Shown in pieces: positions 11,190 through 25,000 of a stretch of DNA of 64,000 nt (position 1 is its first letter; each line of letters opens with the position of its first letter). The stretch comes from Tigriopus japonicus (taxonomy: Eukaryota; Arthropoda; Copepoda; Harpacticoida; Harpacticidae). The stretch covers positions 19,357 to 83,356 of the forward strand of contig JAAGOF010000324.1 in NCBI GenBank assembly GCA_010645155.1. The letters run 5' to 3'. Both the position numbers and the translations under genes were made by a program. The notes under the pieces were generated by a model, which was not told the origin of the DNA, did no database searches, and saw only the letters and a list, made by a program, of their open reading frames with translations.

Positions 11190-11450
11190 AAAGTCTCAGT
11201 TTTCAAGGGTCAGATTTTCGAAAAATGTTGCATTTAAGAGCAATGGCATGGTTAATGTATGTTGAGAAGTATTGCAATGTAATTTAAGAACAAATGGAGA
11301 AATTGGAAGCCTTCAATCAAACACATTATTTCTTTTAAGGTTTAGTTGTCCAAGGAACCGATCTCCTCATGCCATCTTGTTATTCAATCTCGGGCATTCC
11401 TGATTCAAAAGTTCCCTCTCAATCTAGGTTACGAAATTTTCGATAAAAGC
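11190..11450. repeat. Dispersed repeat shared with 63297-63560
   Basis: Similar blocks occur in the same order in both places: 'gccaatggcatgg..taatatatgttgaag', 'gagaa(a)ttggaa', 'ttagttg(t)cca', and 'cattcctgattcaaaagttc'. The 63 kb copy follows a mariner-like transposase fragment, so this may be the 3' part of such an element. Confidence 0.5.
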
Positions 11451-11536
11451 AACAAAACATATTTTTTTTGCAAAAAAATGTGAAGAATTTTAATTCTTGC
11501 TTCAAGTTGTGCAGATGAGGAAGGAATTGTCGCAAT

Positions 11537-11801
11537 GGATAAGTGTAATCGAACGAATTCAGCTGGGGATTCTAGGGCCAAAATGGCTAGGGATGCGTCG
11601 GAGTCGAGACTCACCCTCCATAAAATTTAATCAAAATTCGTTAGCCCAACTCGTTTTCTTCATTTTGACAATCAATTCAAATAAGAATTTGTTCCTCACG
11701 TAGCAAACTGAACCTGTTAAATGTCAGAACCTAGTTCTGACCCATCCCTAGTCATTTTGTCCCCAGAATCCACAGCTGAATTCGTTCGATTACACTCATC
11801 C
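11537..11801. mobile_element. 265 bp MITE (family 1)
   Basis: The termini are inverted repeats of about 70 bases, starting GGATAAGTGTAATCGAACG on the left and ending in the complement CATCC on the right. Flanking bases are AT on each side, as in the 31606-31870 copy. That copy is also 265 bp, and the 37008-38367 copy is 266 bp once its own insertion is removed. It carries no coding capacity. Confidence 0.8.
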
Positions 11802-12457
11802 ATTACCAGGCCTAAATCTTCATTTTAGCTACCTTTCACAATCATCAGAAACACTTGTCTTCCGAACTTTTTTCCCGCCAAAAATGATGACATCATTAGT
11901 TTTTCCTGCCATAGGATTCAATTTCCACGCAACCGCCACTTTTTCGCCGTTTTGGTCAAATTAGCAAAAAATACAAAAAATGGAAATAAGGCCAAAACAA
12001 AAAAAGCAAAAGTGACGTTTTACATTTCTTTTTACCTCTCCATTTATGGGAAAAACATCAAATTGTCCCTGATGTAATAATCAGTCTTTTGAGTATGAAA
12101 AGTCTGTGCCCTCAATATGCCGTTTTCGTGATTTCATTTTTTTTACAAAAGCACTCTGCACTCTTTATTGCGTTACTTTACATCCATAACGAACAACGGA
12201 CTCTCCAAAACAGTACTTGCAGCAACCAAGTTTTTAATACTCAGTGTAACTTGAAAAAAATAATTCAATGAACAAGAGTTGTGAATGCTCTCAGAGGTCT
12301 TTCTGGACCCTTATTTTGATTGATTCAACAATTGTTTAGAGATGGTAACGGTTGAAATGCTCTTGCCAATTATTCCCATCCACAACAGAGGTGTTTTGTA
12401 AAAAGGCTCTGTAAAATGCTAATTTGATTTTTTTGCGTTCTTATTCGTATTTTTATC

Positions 12458-12682
12458 AGTGATGGACCGAAAGGGCTCTTAACCGAAACCGAAAGTTTTG
12501 GCCTGACTTCAAAATTGTATAAGTTCAAAATTCACCTCAAAACTTTAATTTGCTCAAGTGTTCGATGTTGGATAATCGCAAATTTTGGAAAATCAGAAAA
12601 CTTAAATTACAGAGGTTTCTGGACCAAAAAAATTTCGAGCCGAAGCCGAAATTTCGGCCCAAAGCGCTTTGGGTCCATCACT
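12458..12682. mobile_element. Repeat Q, short copy
   Basis: It begins AGTGATGGACCGAAAGGGC and ends GGGTCCATCACT, an inverted pair. The body carries the 'accgaaaccgaaag' and 'aaattttggaaaatcag' blocks of the family. At 225 bp it is shorter than the other copies, so part of the middle is missing. Confidence 0.7.
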
Positions 12683-12946
12683 AATTTTTATGCAGTCCTA
12701 CTCATCACTCACCGTAAGTTGCTTCATTTTTTATTTCATTTAACATCTTAATGTCAAATGTGCCCGCAACTAGTCATAAAGTTCGAAAAATATCCGTCTA
12801 CCACAAAATCCGGGTGTGGAGAAACTATGAAAAGTTTCTAGTGAACGTTTCACATTTCCAAGTCATGAAAAAAGTTGAAACTTGTCAACATTCTAGCTCA
12901 GCAAGAAGGTTTGTTTTATTCCTCATCTATCCAACCAAAGAGTAAG

Positions 12947-13091
12947 ATGCTCCACGTGATCATCGCTGTGGGTTTGTTCCCTTGCATCGAAGCCTTCAAA
13001 TATCAGGAATTGGCACCATCCATTCATCAAATTTTGGCAAAAGAAACTACAAACTGCGTTGTACTATCAAATGGAAGACTACCCACATCAA
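12947..13091 (+). CDS. IR exon 1 (signal peptide)
   Basis: The ATG at 12947 opens a hydrophobic leader (MLHVIIAVGLFPC) followed by a soluble segment. The proposed donor is GTAATA at 13092, with a 67 bp intron to the acceptor AATAG at 13158. The join gives a Ser codon and stays open. An in-frame ATG-like start further upstream (12875) is less likely because it precedes the leader. Confidence 0.6.
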
Positions 13092-16000
13092 GTAATATCA
13101 CATATTTTCTTGACCTTTTATCACACAATTTATTTTCCATTTGAGTTATTGAGAATAGGTTTTGTAAAGATAAAGAACAGTCAAGTCTCTTTACAACTAC
13201 AGCCTAAATTAAAAGAAGAGCAATGTCAACAAACATTTGAGTTACCTCTGATTAGACAATCATCAGGGTGCCAAAATATGATTGATTGTTTGGAGAACCT
13301 CAAAAATGTCAAGTAATCATGTTATTCTTGGTTAAAAATGCTCATGTGTTACACAAAGATTTGTTATTATAATGTATTATGATTTAGTGATTTTGAGACT
13401 TCTTCTTAATTTCAGTGTCTTTATACTGAGACACTTTTTTTACCTACATTGCAAATTCCAAGATTAAAATTTTGATCAATTTTACACAAATTTCTAAAAG
13501 TTTTCTTGCGCATAAGTTGATGAACCATAATTAAATAGGTGGTTTACATTTGTCTTGATTTTGCCCTTAAAAATGAAATTAAAACATGTTGATTTTGAGA
13601 ATATACGTATGATATTGATATGCAATTGAATGAAATTTATATCATCAAACTACTTTTTGGAAATTTTTGTAACTGTAACAAGTTAGACTTGAAAAATACG
13701 TAATCATAATTGCAGTTAATTACTTTTGAGTCCTACGTGGCTTTTATTTTTATTTATTACATTTCGAAAGTAATTGGCACAGGTTTGGTGAGTTGGAAAA
13801 TTAAATTCAACAAGATTAGTCGCCAAATTGAAGTCCCAGACGAAGGAAGCTGCAATATTTTATGCTTGATTTGATCACAGCCCCATGTTTTCTAGAGTTT
13901 TAACTATGCGTGTTTTTGCCAGTGACACACTGACATAAAAAGTAAGTTGAACCAACGTCATCGAACGTCATTTGCTATCCTTGTGGTATGATGTGGCACC
14001 AGGCAAAGTAGCTTTGAAAGCCAAGTAAGTTTCTTAAACAGGGTGCTTTACGACACTCCTTTAAACGGAGTGTCCTTAGATCGTTGTCTAAATCGTTGGC
14101 CTCAAATCCAATCATTTGTATCTTGATCAATTGCCATGTGGACCAAAATGAACGTAATAGTGAATTAATTCAAAGGTACCTAACCTTACGAAAGCACTTT
14201 TATAGTTGAAGACGCACATTCAAGAACATGAGACAATATTTGAAAGGACCATGTACTGGCAGAGAAAGCTAGTCCAAAAGGAATTTGAAGAACTACATGC
14301 ATTTACAAAAGATTTGACATTATTAATTAACATGCTCTAGTGATACCACTTCAATCCCAACGAATTGACATAACTGGTGGCGAAATTGTGAACAAATCTC
14401 TAGCACTCCTGAAAAATATTGCCAGTCTCTGCGTGATTGATTTTGACCTTGGAACAGAGTTAATGGATGTCTTGGCCAAACCGGAACTCAATCAGATTAC
14501 CATTATCACAAAACGTGCAAGAGAGACCCTTCCGGAAATATTGAAGAACAGAGCAAAGGTTTTCAAACTGTCAGAGGATTATGATAATGAGGTACGTGCA
14601 CAAGAAAAAACAAAAGAGTTATTATGAAAAGACTGAAAAGTATGGGAATATGAAAAGAGAAGAGTTGCTCGTCTATTTTGAAGTATTTTGGTGTTGTAGC
14701 GGAGTGGATTTTCCAAACGTTTCAATGAGTAAGGTCAGCTGATGTTACGCTCGTCAGTCATCAGCTGACACTACGGTGTGAAACTTCTGACATTTCTGCT
14801 CCATAGCATTAAAAAAATATTTTTCCGGGCCCAACTAGTCAGCAATAACAATCCTTTTAGCACTTGCAAGTGCTTAAACAAAGCAAGATTAATTTCTTAG
14901 TGTATAAAGATCAAATGCATGTACTTGACATCAGGGTGGGATTTTTGAATTTCGAGAGAGGTTTGGATTTCATGATGAGCAAGCCAGGTCTCATGGGCCA
15001 AAGAACAAAATGAATTTGATACTACTGGAAGTCAAAATCTCACCCTTAGCCTCTCACTCTAAGAAATTTAGTGCTATTTGAAGGGGACAAAGTCAAAATG
15101 AAAGATGTAGGAAAATGAATGAATGATATCAATCAATGAGCCGCAGTGGTCTCCTAGGGTGTTGGAATGTTGTTACTCCAATGGCTCTAACTATAATAAA
15201 AATAAACGTGTAATTTGGTTGATTAGCCTACAATTTTAGGCAAAATATGAGAATTGTGGCCATTTCTACACACATTGTCTCTTAATTAACACCGCATAAC
15301 CTTGCAAACTCATTTCCTCAAGCCCTTTTGCTCTAAGGAATTAACATGTCAACTCTTTGGTCAAGAACTTTTTACCAAATGAAATGGTTATGAATATTAT
15401 TTCAGATTTTGTTTGAGATTTGGGGGCCTGCCACATCTTTTGCAATTTTAAACATCTGGAAACAAGATCAACAAAGCTTTGTGAGAAATATTTTGAGTCA
15501 CGACCCGCACCCGCTCAATGGAGTGCCATTGAAATTCGTGGCAATGTAAGTACTAATAATTTAACGTATTTTTATCATTTTTTTGGAGGGGGGGGGGTGG
15601 ATTTTTAATACCACTACAAGGAGTGGGATTCTGTGTAAAGTGATTTAATGATTAACATAGTTTTATAATTAACGTTTACACAATTTCACACGTCACACAT
15701 TTGATGCCAATGAGTTACCATAAAAAGATTTGTACAACCCATGAATAGTGGGTTGGTCAGGAATAGTATTTAAGAATTTGTCCAATCCTGCCTTAAATGC
15801 TGTTAGAGGATCAGCTCCTACATATTCCCGACGAAGACTAATGGGGAACAATTTGAACAATGAAGGAGCCCGATAAAGAAGAGAGGAGGACTTCATTGTT
15901 CGAACTAGGCTCGATTCCCTTGGATTTGGAGGTGCCCTCAGAACGCACGTAAAACCTCCACGATCGCTACAACTGATCTCAAAGCCTGGGTTTGGAGAGA

Positions 16001-19000
16001 GCCCATGGATCCTCTTGAAAACATACAATATCAGATACCTTTCATACCTTCTCTGAGTACTGTACAACCCTAACTTCTGGAGCCTCCCCCAATACGTGAA
16101 CTCTCTCATTCTTGTGATGTTACTAGTAAAAACATTTGGACCTGCTCGACCTTTTGCAAACCTGCTGAACTCATTGGAGCCCAAATGGGGAAGCATATTC
16201 AAGATGAGGCTCAACAATCGACTTGAACAGAGTTAGCATCGTTATACTATCTCTGGACTTGAAAGTGCGATGGATCCAGCCACATGTTTGAAATGCCTTC
16301 CCCACTTTCAACTGGATATGCTCATCAAACTTTCCATTATCTTGGAAGAAAAGTCCTAAATCCCTCATGGAAGATACGTGCTCAATATCACAACCTCCAT
16401 TGTCTTTGTGTGGAACATCTAATTTTGACGTCCCATACGCAATTGTGTGGAATTTAATCCCGTTCAATGCCATGTTACTCTGGCCAACCCCAGAGTAAAC
16501 TTTCTCCAAGTCCTCAACCAAACATTTTGAGTCCTGACCATTCTTTACACAAACTAATTTTGTGTCATCAGCATATGAAGAAATATTGGCTTTTGTTCTA
16601 AACTTCTGGAGCTTAGATCAATTATTAATCACTAGATAGCGTGCAAGCTATAGTCAGGCTGATTTGGCAAGCGGGGCGGAATGCGTTGAATTTATGAGGA
16701 AAATGTCGCCATCACAACTGTTGAGCGGGCAATTAGTGTGACCAAACATGCGAATCAAGACCAACTTTTTTTAACTCGTTCTTGAAGCCACAATTTAGTT
16801 TTTGTCCATACATGTTTTGGATTAACTTCACTTAAGGCAAAAGCTTAAATTTGTGTTCTTCTTACCAGTGACTATGTAAGTATTGGCAAAAAAGTTTCTA
16901 ATTGAAATATTCAAATCCAAGACATGGTCACCTAGTGACGTCTTCAGTTCTTTCAAGAAAATGACCACTAGCAATAACAAAAATGACCTAAAAACATTAC
17001 TGAATTCAACCTTTGATTCATCAATTGCATGCTTGACATTTGCCTGGTCACACATTTCAAATGTTCCTGCACTTTTGTCTGCTCAACAGTTGGTGACCGG
17101 AGACACATTTTTAGGCTCCCCCTAGTATTAATAGTTCTCAATGTTCCGGAGACACAGAGTTCCCAGAGAGGAGACGCTGGGGCAGACAGGTCTAACATTT
17201 TGTTGGACAATTTTCAGGCCCCAGCTGACCTTTGGCTGTAACTTTTTCCAAGCAGTTGTGCCCAAACAAGTTCGTTTGTAGGCTTGAAGTCATGGTCACT
17301 TGTTCCGCCTTACAATGCCCCAATCGTTCAGGGCCTATCAAGAATAACCCGTCAGACCAGAGGCATGATTATGCACGTTAACTTCACATTATTTAATCGT
17401 AACATTTCAAAACGAACACAACTTTGGTATGAAGGGAAATTCGTTTGTTTGGGCAAATCTTAGGAAATATCAAATTTTAACGTGCAACAGCTGTAACTCG
17501 TCCAACAAAATTTCCGTATATCCGCCCTGTGTCTGGAGAGGAGCAATAAAGAGAATAAACAGGAGCGGATCTAAAATTGAACCTTGTCTGACTTAACATC
17601 ATACATGCCACTAAATGATCCTTCATCCGGTGCTACGGCAATTTACTGCCTCCTAGTTGGTTGCCTATACAATTTACTGCCGATTAATTTATTGCGAGTG
17701 TAATTGCTTGCCAATGTAATTTACTGCGAGTCTGAATTTCCTGCCGTTACAATTGACTGTGTATACAATTTACCGCGATTTAATTGCAATACTCAATTTG
17801 TCAAGATATGTTAATGGATCCAGCTCTTCAAAATTTTGTACAATTTCATTAATTTTTGCGTCCAGTTTCCTATATTTTAGTTTTTGAGGGAAGACCTCTC
17901 CCCTCAGAAGGGCAATTAGGCGAACTTCCTGGAGTTTGAATTCAGAGCGGACCAGCTCGCAGAACTTCCACAGATTGGGCTTGGCAACCAGCACCCTGGA
18001 GAGTTGCGAGTGCCAGGACTCGATGGAGTTGTTGCTCCGTGGCAAGCCCGCAAGCACTCTCTCATACTGGTTCCATAAGGAGATCTCCACTTTGGCCTTC
18101 CTATGTCCCCTCTTCTCTATATATTGAGGCTCGTAGTAAGCCAGGAACTCCTCAAGCTCTTGCTTGAAATCGGCAGGCATAGTTTCGAGGACCTGAAATA
18201 ATTTGACATTGAATGTAAACAAAGAAAAAGTTAAATTTTTGAATTACAATACCTTCTTGTAGTACGTCTTCACTCGCTCTGGGGGGACAAATGCCAGTGC
18301 CTGAAGGGATTTCACAAACCGGCTGACCTCAGGCACGGTCCGGTATTCTTCCTGAAGCTTGCATGAGCCAACGTGCCTCACCAAGGCCTGACAATAGTGG
18401 AAGAGGCATATCACCAACTTGGTCGTTGGGAAATGGACACGAATGGCATTTAGGTGTGCCATCTCCATGTCCATTAAAACAGACGCTGGGTCAAATTCAG
18501 GCAATCTGGAAGAAAAAAATTTGAACCCCACTGTTTTTTTTACAATGTTTTGAATATTCTCGTCATACCTGTCTTTCAGATGCTCGTAAATGCGGCAGTA
18601 TGTCTCGTGTTTTTTGTTGGATGTCATCCCGATCACCAAAGGAATGGTCGATGCCTCCACCAGGGCATGAAGAGCCCAGACCTGATAGAAAAGGTCTGGG
18701 CAGGCCTTGTACGTAGACAATCGCGATGCGATTGTACGCGGACCTAAAATTGAACCTTGCGGAACACCTGACTTGACATCATACATGCCGCTAAAAGATC
18801 CTTGACTATTATTTGCTTCCTATCACTCATGAAACTACCAATCCAATTCAGGACCTTACCCTGGATCCCAAACTGTTTGAGTTGATTGAGCAAAAGACCA
18901 TGATTTACCTTATCAAAGGCCTTGGCAAATTCAAGATAGACTACATTAACTGACTCGTGACTTTCAAGCCCCTCAATGATTTGCTCGATATGGTCAACCA

Positions 19001-22000
19001 ATTGGGTGACTGTACTAAAATGGGCTCGAAACCCATGCTGCCCTGGGTTATTACCCTAAAAAATACTATTTCAGTGCACTCTTCCTTCCAATCCTTCCTC
19101 TTTCCATAATTTCCTAGACATGTCTTTTTCAAACGGTGAGCTACTAATCCTCCATCACAAACTCTTCCCAATTTTCTTTTACATTTTCCCTTCAAACCCA
19201 AAATCCATTATGATTCGTCTCTTTTAGGGGCAAGCAATGAAGAAGTGACAAGGTAAAAAGGTCACGGTAAATCAGTCACAATATAAAGGTCACAGCAAAA
19301 CAGTCATGGTAAAAAGGTCACAAGGTATATCAGTCTTGTCAAAATGGTCACGGCAAAAAGATCACAGGAAACAGATCACAGACCCGCAAAGCCACAGAGG
19401 TAGCCAAGAGGGACCAAGGGGACCTTAATTTGTTCCATCATGAAAGATGATCCCATGGGACCCCAAGATTAACCACATGGAACTCAATCATAGCCAGGCA
19501 AAGGTTTCATTGTGTAGTTAACACGAAATCATTTCTAACTTTTTAGGAGGGTTCGGATTTTCTTCTACCACTACAGAGAATGCGATTCCCTGTAAACAAA
19601 TAAATCTTTTGTTTGTAACCCTGTAACCCTGTAACCAAATATTATTTACAATTTATGCGAAATTTGGTCTACCAACGATATACTGTTGGCAAAACTGGAC
19701 AACCCTAGAGTAGTGGGTTGATCAGGAAAAGTATCTAAAAATTGATCTCACCCTGCTTTAAAATCTGATAGAGGATCAGTTCCTCCGTGTTCACTACGAA
19801 GACTTAAGGGGCAACAAATTGAACAATGAAGGAGCCCGATAAGGGAGAGAGGAACACTTCATTGTTCGAACTAGCCTCGATTCCCTTGGATTTGGAGGAA
19901 TCGAATAATAACACACCTAACCTGGGGGCCGTGGCACAAAAAAGTTTAAGAACCCCTGCTCTACGGCCTTAACCTTTGGCTTCCCAACTCCGCTCAATAC
20001 GCCCTTAAATCTGCAAATGCCACCTAAACCAAATTCATTAAACGATTCCTATGCGTGCTCTAGGATTTTAAACCAAGCTTGAAAAATTTGCCAATAGATG
20101 GCGTAAAAGAGTGGCAAGTACCCATACTAAGCTTAACTAAAAAAGTTAAGTGCACTAAGCCAAGGACTCTTGAGCAAGGAAGCGACACGACATTTTTCGT
20201 CCCACCAACTTAGGCCATTGATTGCAAGTCTAGAGATCACTCAAAACTTTAATTTGCATACTTTTACCCATTCCAAAAGCATAAAATAGATTCATATGAT
20301 ACCATTTTGTATTCAAAAATATATCTGAGGTTTGATTTGTTGTATTTTTGGCAAAATGTCATGCACAAGTTCTATTTGTAAGAACAAAGGTTGAACAAAA
20401 TATCACTTTCTTCCCAATTTTTGCTTTTTTGCATTATATTGAATAGAAAACAAATAATTTCAGACTATATTACTGAACATGAATTTGAGATATATTAGTA
20501 TGAAAGTAGTTCACAACTATTTTTTATTAACAAATACATAGCCTAATATATGTTCTCATTCAGAGTCATAAATGGCATTAGGTAAGGCTCCACATTTTTG
20601 AAAATTAAACTATGGTGCTTAATATGACAACTTTCTTGTCTTTTCCTAGTTGGTCTGAAGATTTAAAGAACTTTAAATTGGCATGGAGAAAAATGTGTTT
20701 TCAAGAAAATATTCCGTATTGACGTTAGGTCATATGTTTTGGTTGTATTGGTCTTGGAATGCTTGCTAGTTTACTTGAAAGTATGCTCCAAAGTCTACTT
20801 GAGAGTAAACTTTTCATTAACTTTAAAAACACAGCTCCTTTGAAGATCTCTGCAACCCAACCAAATCGCATTCAGTGATTTCATATACTAATTCAATTTG
20901 AACTTGTGGCACTGTGAACGTGTGAGCATGTTTTGATGGCAACTCTAGAAAGTGTACTTGTTAGGACACTTCGTAGTTCAATTGGCTGGTTTTGTTGAGA
21001 CAGCTGCCATTTTGAAAAGTAAGTCTCTCATTCCAACCTAGAAGTGCCTCTACATCTATGATCGTAAATTCGTCCTCTCAAAACACTAATTGCCCGCTGA
21101 TTCAGCTATTCCACATTTCTCCTTCTTTATTTGATATTACTCCATTCAACTCTAAACATTGATTGATCTCACAGTAGCATGCAAATTTTGGCAGCTAATT
21201 TAAGGAAACACTGGAAGGAAGTTCGCTTGCAGTTCGATTGACAGTGTTGAAGTATTCAAATGGGAGTGCTTCCACAACGGTGGAATGCTCCTCTCTAGGC
21301 GTGCTTCTCGGAGAACCTCTCATCAATTAAACCTGATGCTAAGCCCAAATAGCGACCCAGCTTGCTAGAAGTTTACTTGAAGTCAATGGAACTAGCACAT
21401 GTTTGTGCATGTTAAACAAATGACTAGCATTGGATTGTTGTTGAGGTAACTACTTGTTGCACCTTGGCACCAGTGGTTCACTTCTCTTTTTCATGAGTTG
21501 CTTGGCGTACTTCTGATTCAAGAAAGCTAATGCTATCAACAAAACGGCTGAAACTGCCTTGAAGTTGTCTTGAAGTCAACTTTGCTAACACACCTTGGAA
21601 TACACAAAACATCTGACCTATTGTATCAGTCAATGAGTAAAAGAGACCTCAAATGTTGATATGGGAAGTCTTGATGACTTCTTGGATATTTTGTGTTTGC
21701 TTAACTCACTGGACACTCTCATGAACTAGGTAACTGAGTAGTATTTAAAATGGCAGAAACATTTTGTCCATGGATGTTGGTTGTCTTGGAGATGAACCCA
21801 TAGGGAACTTTCAGGTTTTGCTCCTAAACAACACTGAAAGAGGAACTTGTTCTTGTTGTATTGTTAAGTAATAATAGTTTGTCATTGCTCTACTATTCTT
21901 TCTGAGCCAAAAGCACAATGACTTTCTTGAAATTTAGAGACCACTGGGCATTGGCAAACAATTCCTTGATAAATTGGTGACATTGGGCCATTGCTTAAAT

Positions 22001-25000
22001 GGTTCATGGTCTTGATCATTGAGGCCTCAGTTCAGGAGCTCTTTTCCAATACAAATGAAACCACGGTTTCAAGACCACTCTTTGATATGCCTCAAACACA
22101 TTAGTTTGCCTTGGCACAATGCAAATACTCATTATCAAACATCCAAATCAATGTTCATAGCCAGAGCATGGGGGATTTTGGGCACTATTCACAGGCAAGT
22201 TTGGCTCGAAAAGGCTCTTTAGAGCCATAGAATCAAAGCAAAAATCATGGCAACTTAAAGAACAGCTTTTCCTACCCACGGCACTTGGGTTCTAGGTGAG
22301 ATGACACACAGTTTAAAGCTTATTCTCCTCTGGGCTGTTGGAACTTTCTTTGCCGTTGTTTACAGTTAGGCCTAAGTTGGCTGGAAAGGTTTGGTGAATG
22401 CAAAAGGTGACCATTCCTTGCTGGAGGGTCCTTGACTAAGCTCACAAGTCTTTTCTCTTTACTTGCCCAACCTTCCCCGCCATCTATTGGCAAATTTTTC
22501 AAGCTTGGTTTAAGATCCTCTATAGTTCAAGGATGCAGATCATCTGTGAAAACGAGCCCTTCATTAGACTGCTGGCAAGGTTTTTGGCAAGTTGAAGTAG
22601 CCCTACCTGATTTCGGGCCGGCGCGAGAGCGCTTGAGAATTCAAAACAAGGCTTCGAGTGATTGCTGTTCATCCACTCGATGATTTAGGGTGATGTGGTG
22701 AAAAGGTGGGCCAAATTTTGACGAATTTCCGTAAAATGGGTTGATGAAGGCTTCCAAATGGGGAGAAAGACCTAGAGACTTACAGTATAGACTTTCAGTT
22801 ATGTGTTATTAAAATAGAGAAAGAGAGAAAAAATATTGAAATGTTGTGTGCATATCATTAAACAATAGTGAACAATCGTTGGATCTGATGAAGGCTGTCA
22901 AAAGATAAAACCCAACAAAACGGAATGAAAGCAAATTAAAGCTCATACCTGGTTCTGTTTTGTTTCGGAAATGATTTTTTTTACCACATTTGATACTTGA
23001 AATTTGCAATACGCCATTGTAACTTGTGACTGAGTAAGATAATGATGCGATATATATACTGCAAGAGTCATAAATTGGGCAAGGAACAAAAGCAAAGGAA
23101 AAATCTGAACTTTTGAAAAGATATTTGTTTGAAACAACTTAGTTTTCACAAAATTTAAATTGAATAGAAACTAGACAAATGATAAAATAAAATGACTTAT
23201 TGCTTGCTCGTCCATGTCCCATGCCTGTCTCGTCGCAACAATTTGTAGACTTCAATATACTTTTTCTGTGTAAATTGGTACACCCATCTTGAGACCATTA
23301 CATAAGAAAGTTAGCCTTGTTCATCATGAAAGCGAATCCAAATAAGTCCTTTGTAGCCATAACTGATTTGAATGTTTTTAGGCAATATGTAAGGATAACT
23401 GTAGCACGCACGATCTGTTGCTTCATTTTTGTAGGTTTCCAACTTGTTTTTTTTTTACATATGAGAGGCTAATAAGTGAGCAATGATTCTTTCTTAATGC
23501 AACTTAAATAAAAAAGGTAAGTTCTTGACAATAATTGCAAATATGTGCTTTATTTTGTCTGAAAATATAAATCAAGGAAATGAAGATCCTGGTGTGCAAT
23601 GCCATTTTTATTATGTGCTATCATATGGTTCGAGAACGAATGAGTAGAAACAAAAAGCATTTGATAATTAATGCGAACTTCATTTACAGTAAGAAGCAAG
23701 GTTGTTACATTGACCCTCAATGAAAATCATGTTAAAGTTGACACGTAAAATGCCTTGTTGACGTTACTTAGCGATAAAGAATGTGAACTAAGAATGCTGG
23801 GGTGGAAATTAAACTAAAATAAATGGAATAGGTGTTCCCCAACATTGGAAATTTAGCATGACGTAATAATCGAGTAATAGTAATCGAGTAATATCAGCAC
23901 CATGAAGGATGTAAACTAACTATAAAACACCAAAGAAAACTCCCCTTCCCACCATATTTAAACATTACACACGTACATACATACTAGTGACTTTTGATTT
24001 GGAAGTTACTTAGATAGTTTTAGGAACCACATCATTAACATAATCTGGAACTTGTTTATCATGACTATTTCTCAAACATTCAATTTCTAGGACCATTGCT
24101 CAGTTATTGACATAAGTTACTTGTTTAAGATCAATACAAGTAATTTCAGCACTAAGCGACAACACTCGAGTACAGGAAGTAACAGCATTTGAGATTTGTT
24201 GACAAGCCTCCAACGAGGGCAGCTGACGAGCGGGTTTTTGTAAACATGAGTTGTGCGCTTGCAAATTGTCCAACAGTGTTGGGAATCTAACCTTTCCGGG
24301 GTTTGATGTCCGGACATATGCTATCTTTCCTGGTCAAGGACATACGGCACCTCATTGTCTTTTCCAGACATCCCCTCGGAATATTGACGGTCACACACAT
24401 TTGTTCGGCTCCCAGCCAATTATCATTAACGACAGGAACTGACAAAAGAGTGGTTCAATTTAGCCAAGGAAATTTTCAACCAGAGGAAGGAGCTCCGACT
24501 TTTCCCGCGCTATTTATCTTTCCAGTGGGTCGAAAGACAACAACGCCTTACAATTAAGTTCAATTATTTGTATCAAGTTTTTCCCCATACCGTGAATGAA
24601 ACGACTCAAAGCATTCATGAATGAGCCGCAAGTGTTTTAAACCTCGGTGCTTGGGGGAGGGGGCGTTTCCCCAAAAAAAGTGAGACCCATCCTTCTGGAC
24701 CCTCCTGTCAACAATTATTTTGTTCCTTCCCAGATGTATCAACTATGAGAGAGAAGGGCATAAAGGGTTTTTGGTCGTCGCCCTAAGTAGCGAAAAGAGC
24801 TGTGTCTCTCGCACTCTCTCCCTCATTTTACGTTTTCCTTGCAATTGTCGTTCGTTTTTGTTTTTCCTTGTGTTTATATGGAGAGTGAAAAGGTCGTGGT
24901 CCCCTCAGAATCTTCACTGAGCCGGTTAGTGCTCTGCGGAATCCGGAATACCCAGTTTTTGAAGTACTCCCCGGATTTTCTCAAAAAGGGACCCTTTGCT

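Larger units (their letters stand above)
16612..17532. mobile_element. Insertion in LINE B, flanked by CTGGAG
   Basis: The LINE reading frame is interrupted here. The 6 bp repeat CTGGAG occurs at 16606-16611 and 17533-17538, and joining across one copy restores the expected Ala-Pro-Leu-Gln to Lys-Phe-Arg order. The insert contains the M3 repeat (16626-17137) and a second imperfect inverted repeat (17190-17520). It may be composite. No coding gene is seen. Confidence 0.55.

Noticed and set aside
24251..24557. Possible second THAP finger (Met-Ser-Cys-Ala-Leu-Ala-Asn-Cys)
   Set aside because: Only the first two Cys fit. A stop follows at once, and the Trp, Pro and Cys-x-x-His parts are absent in all frames.
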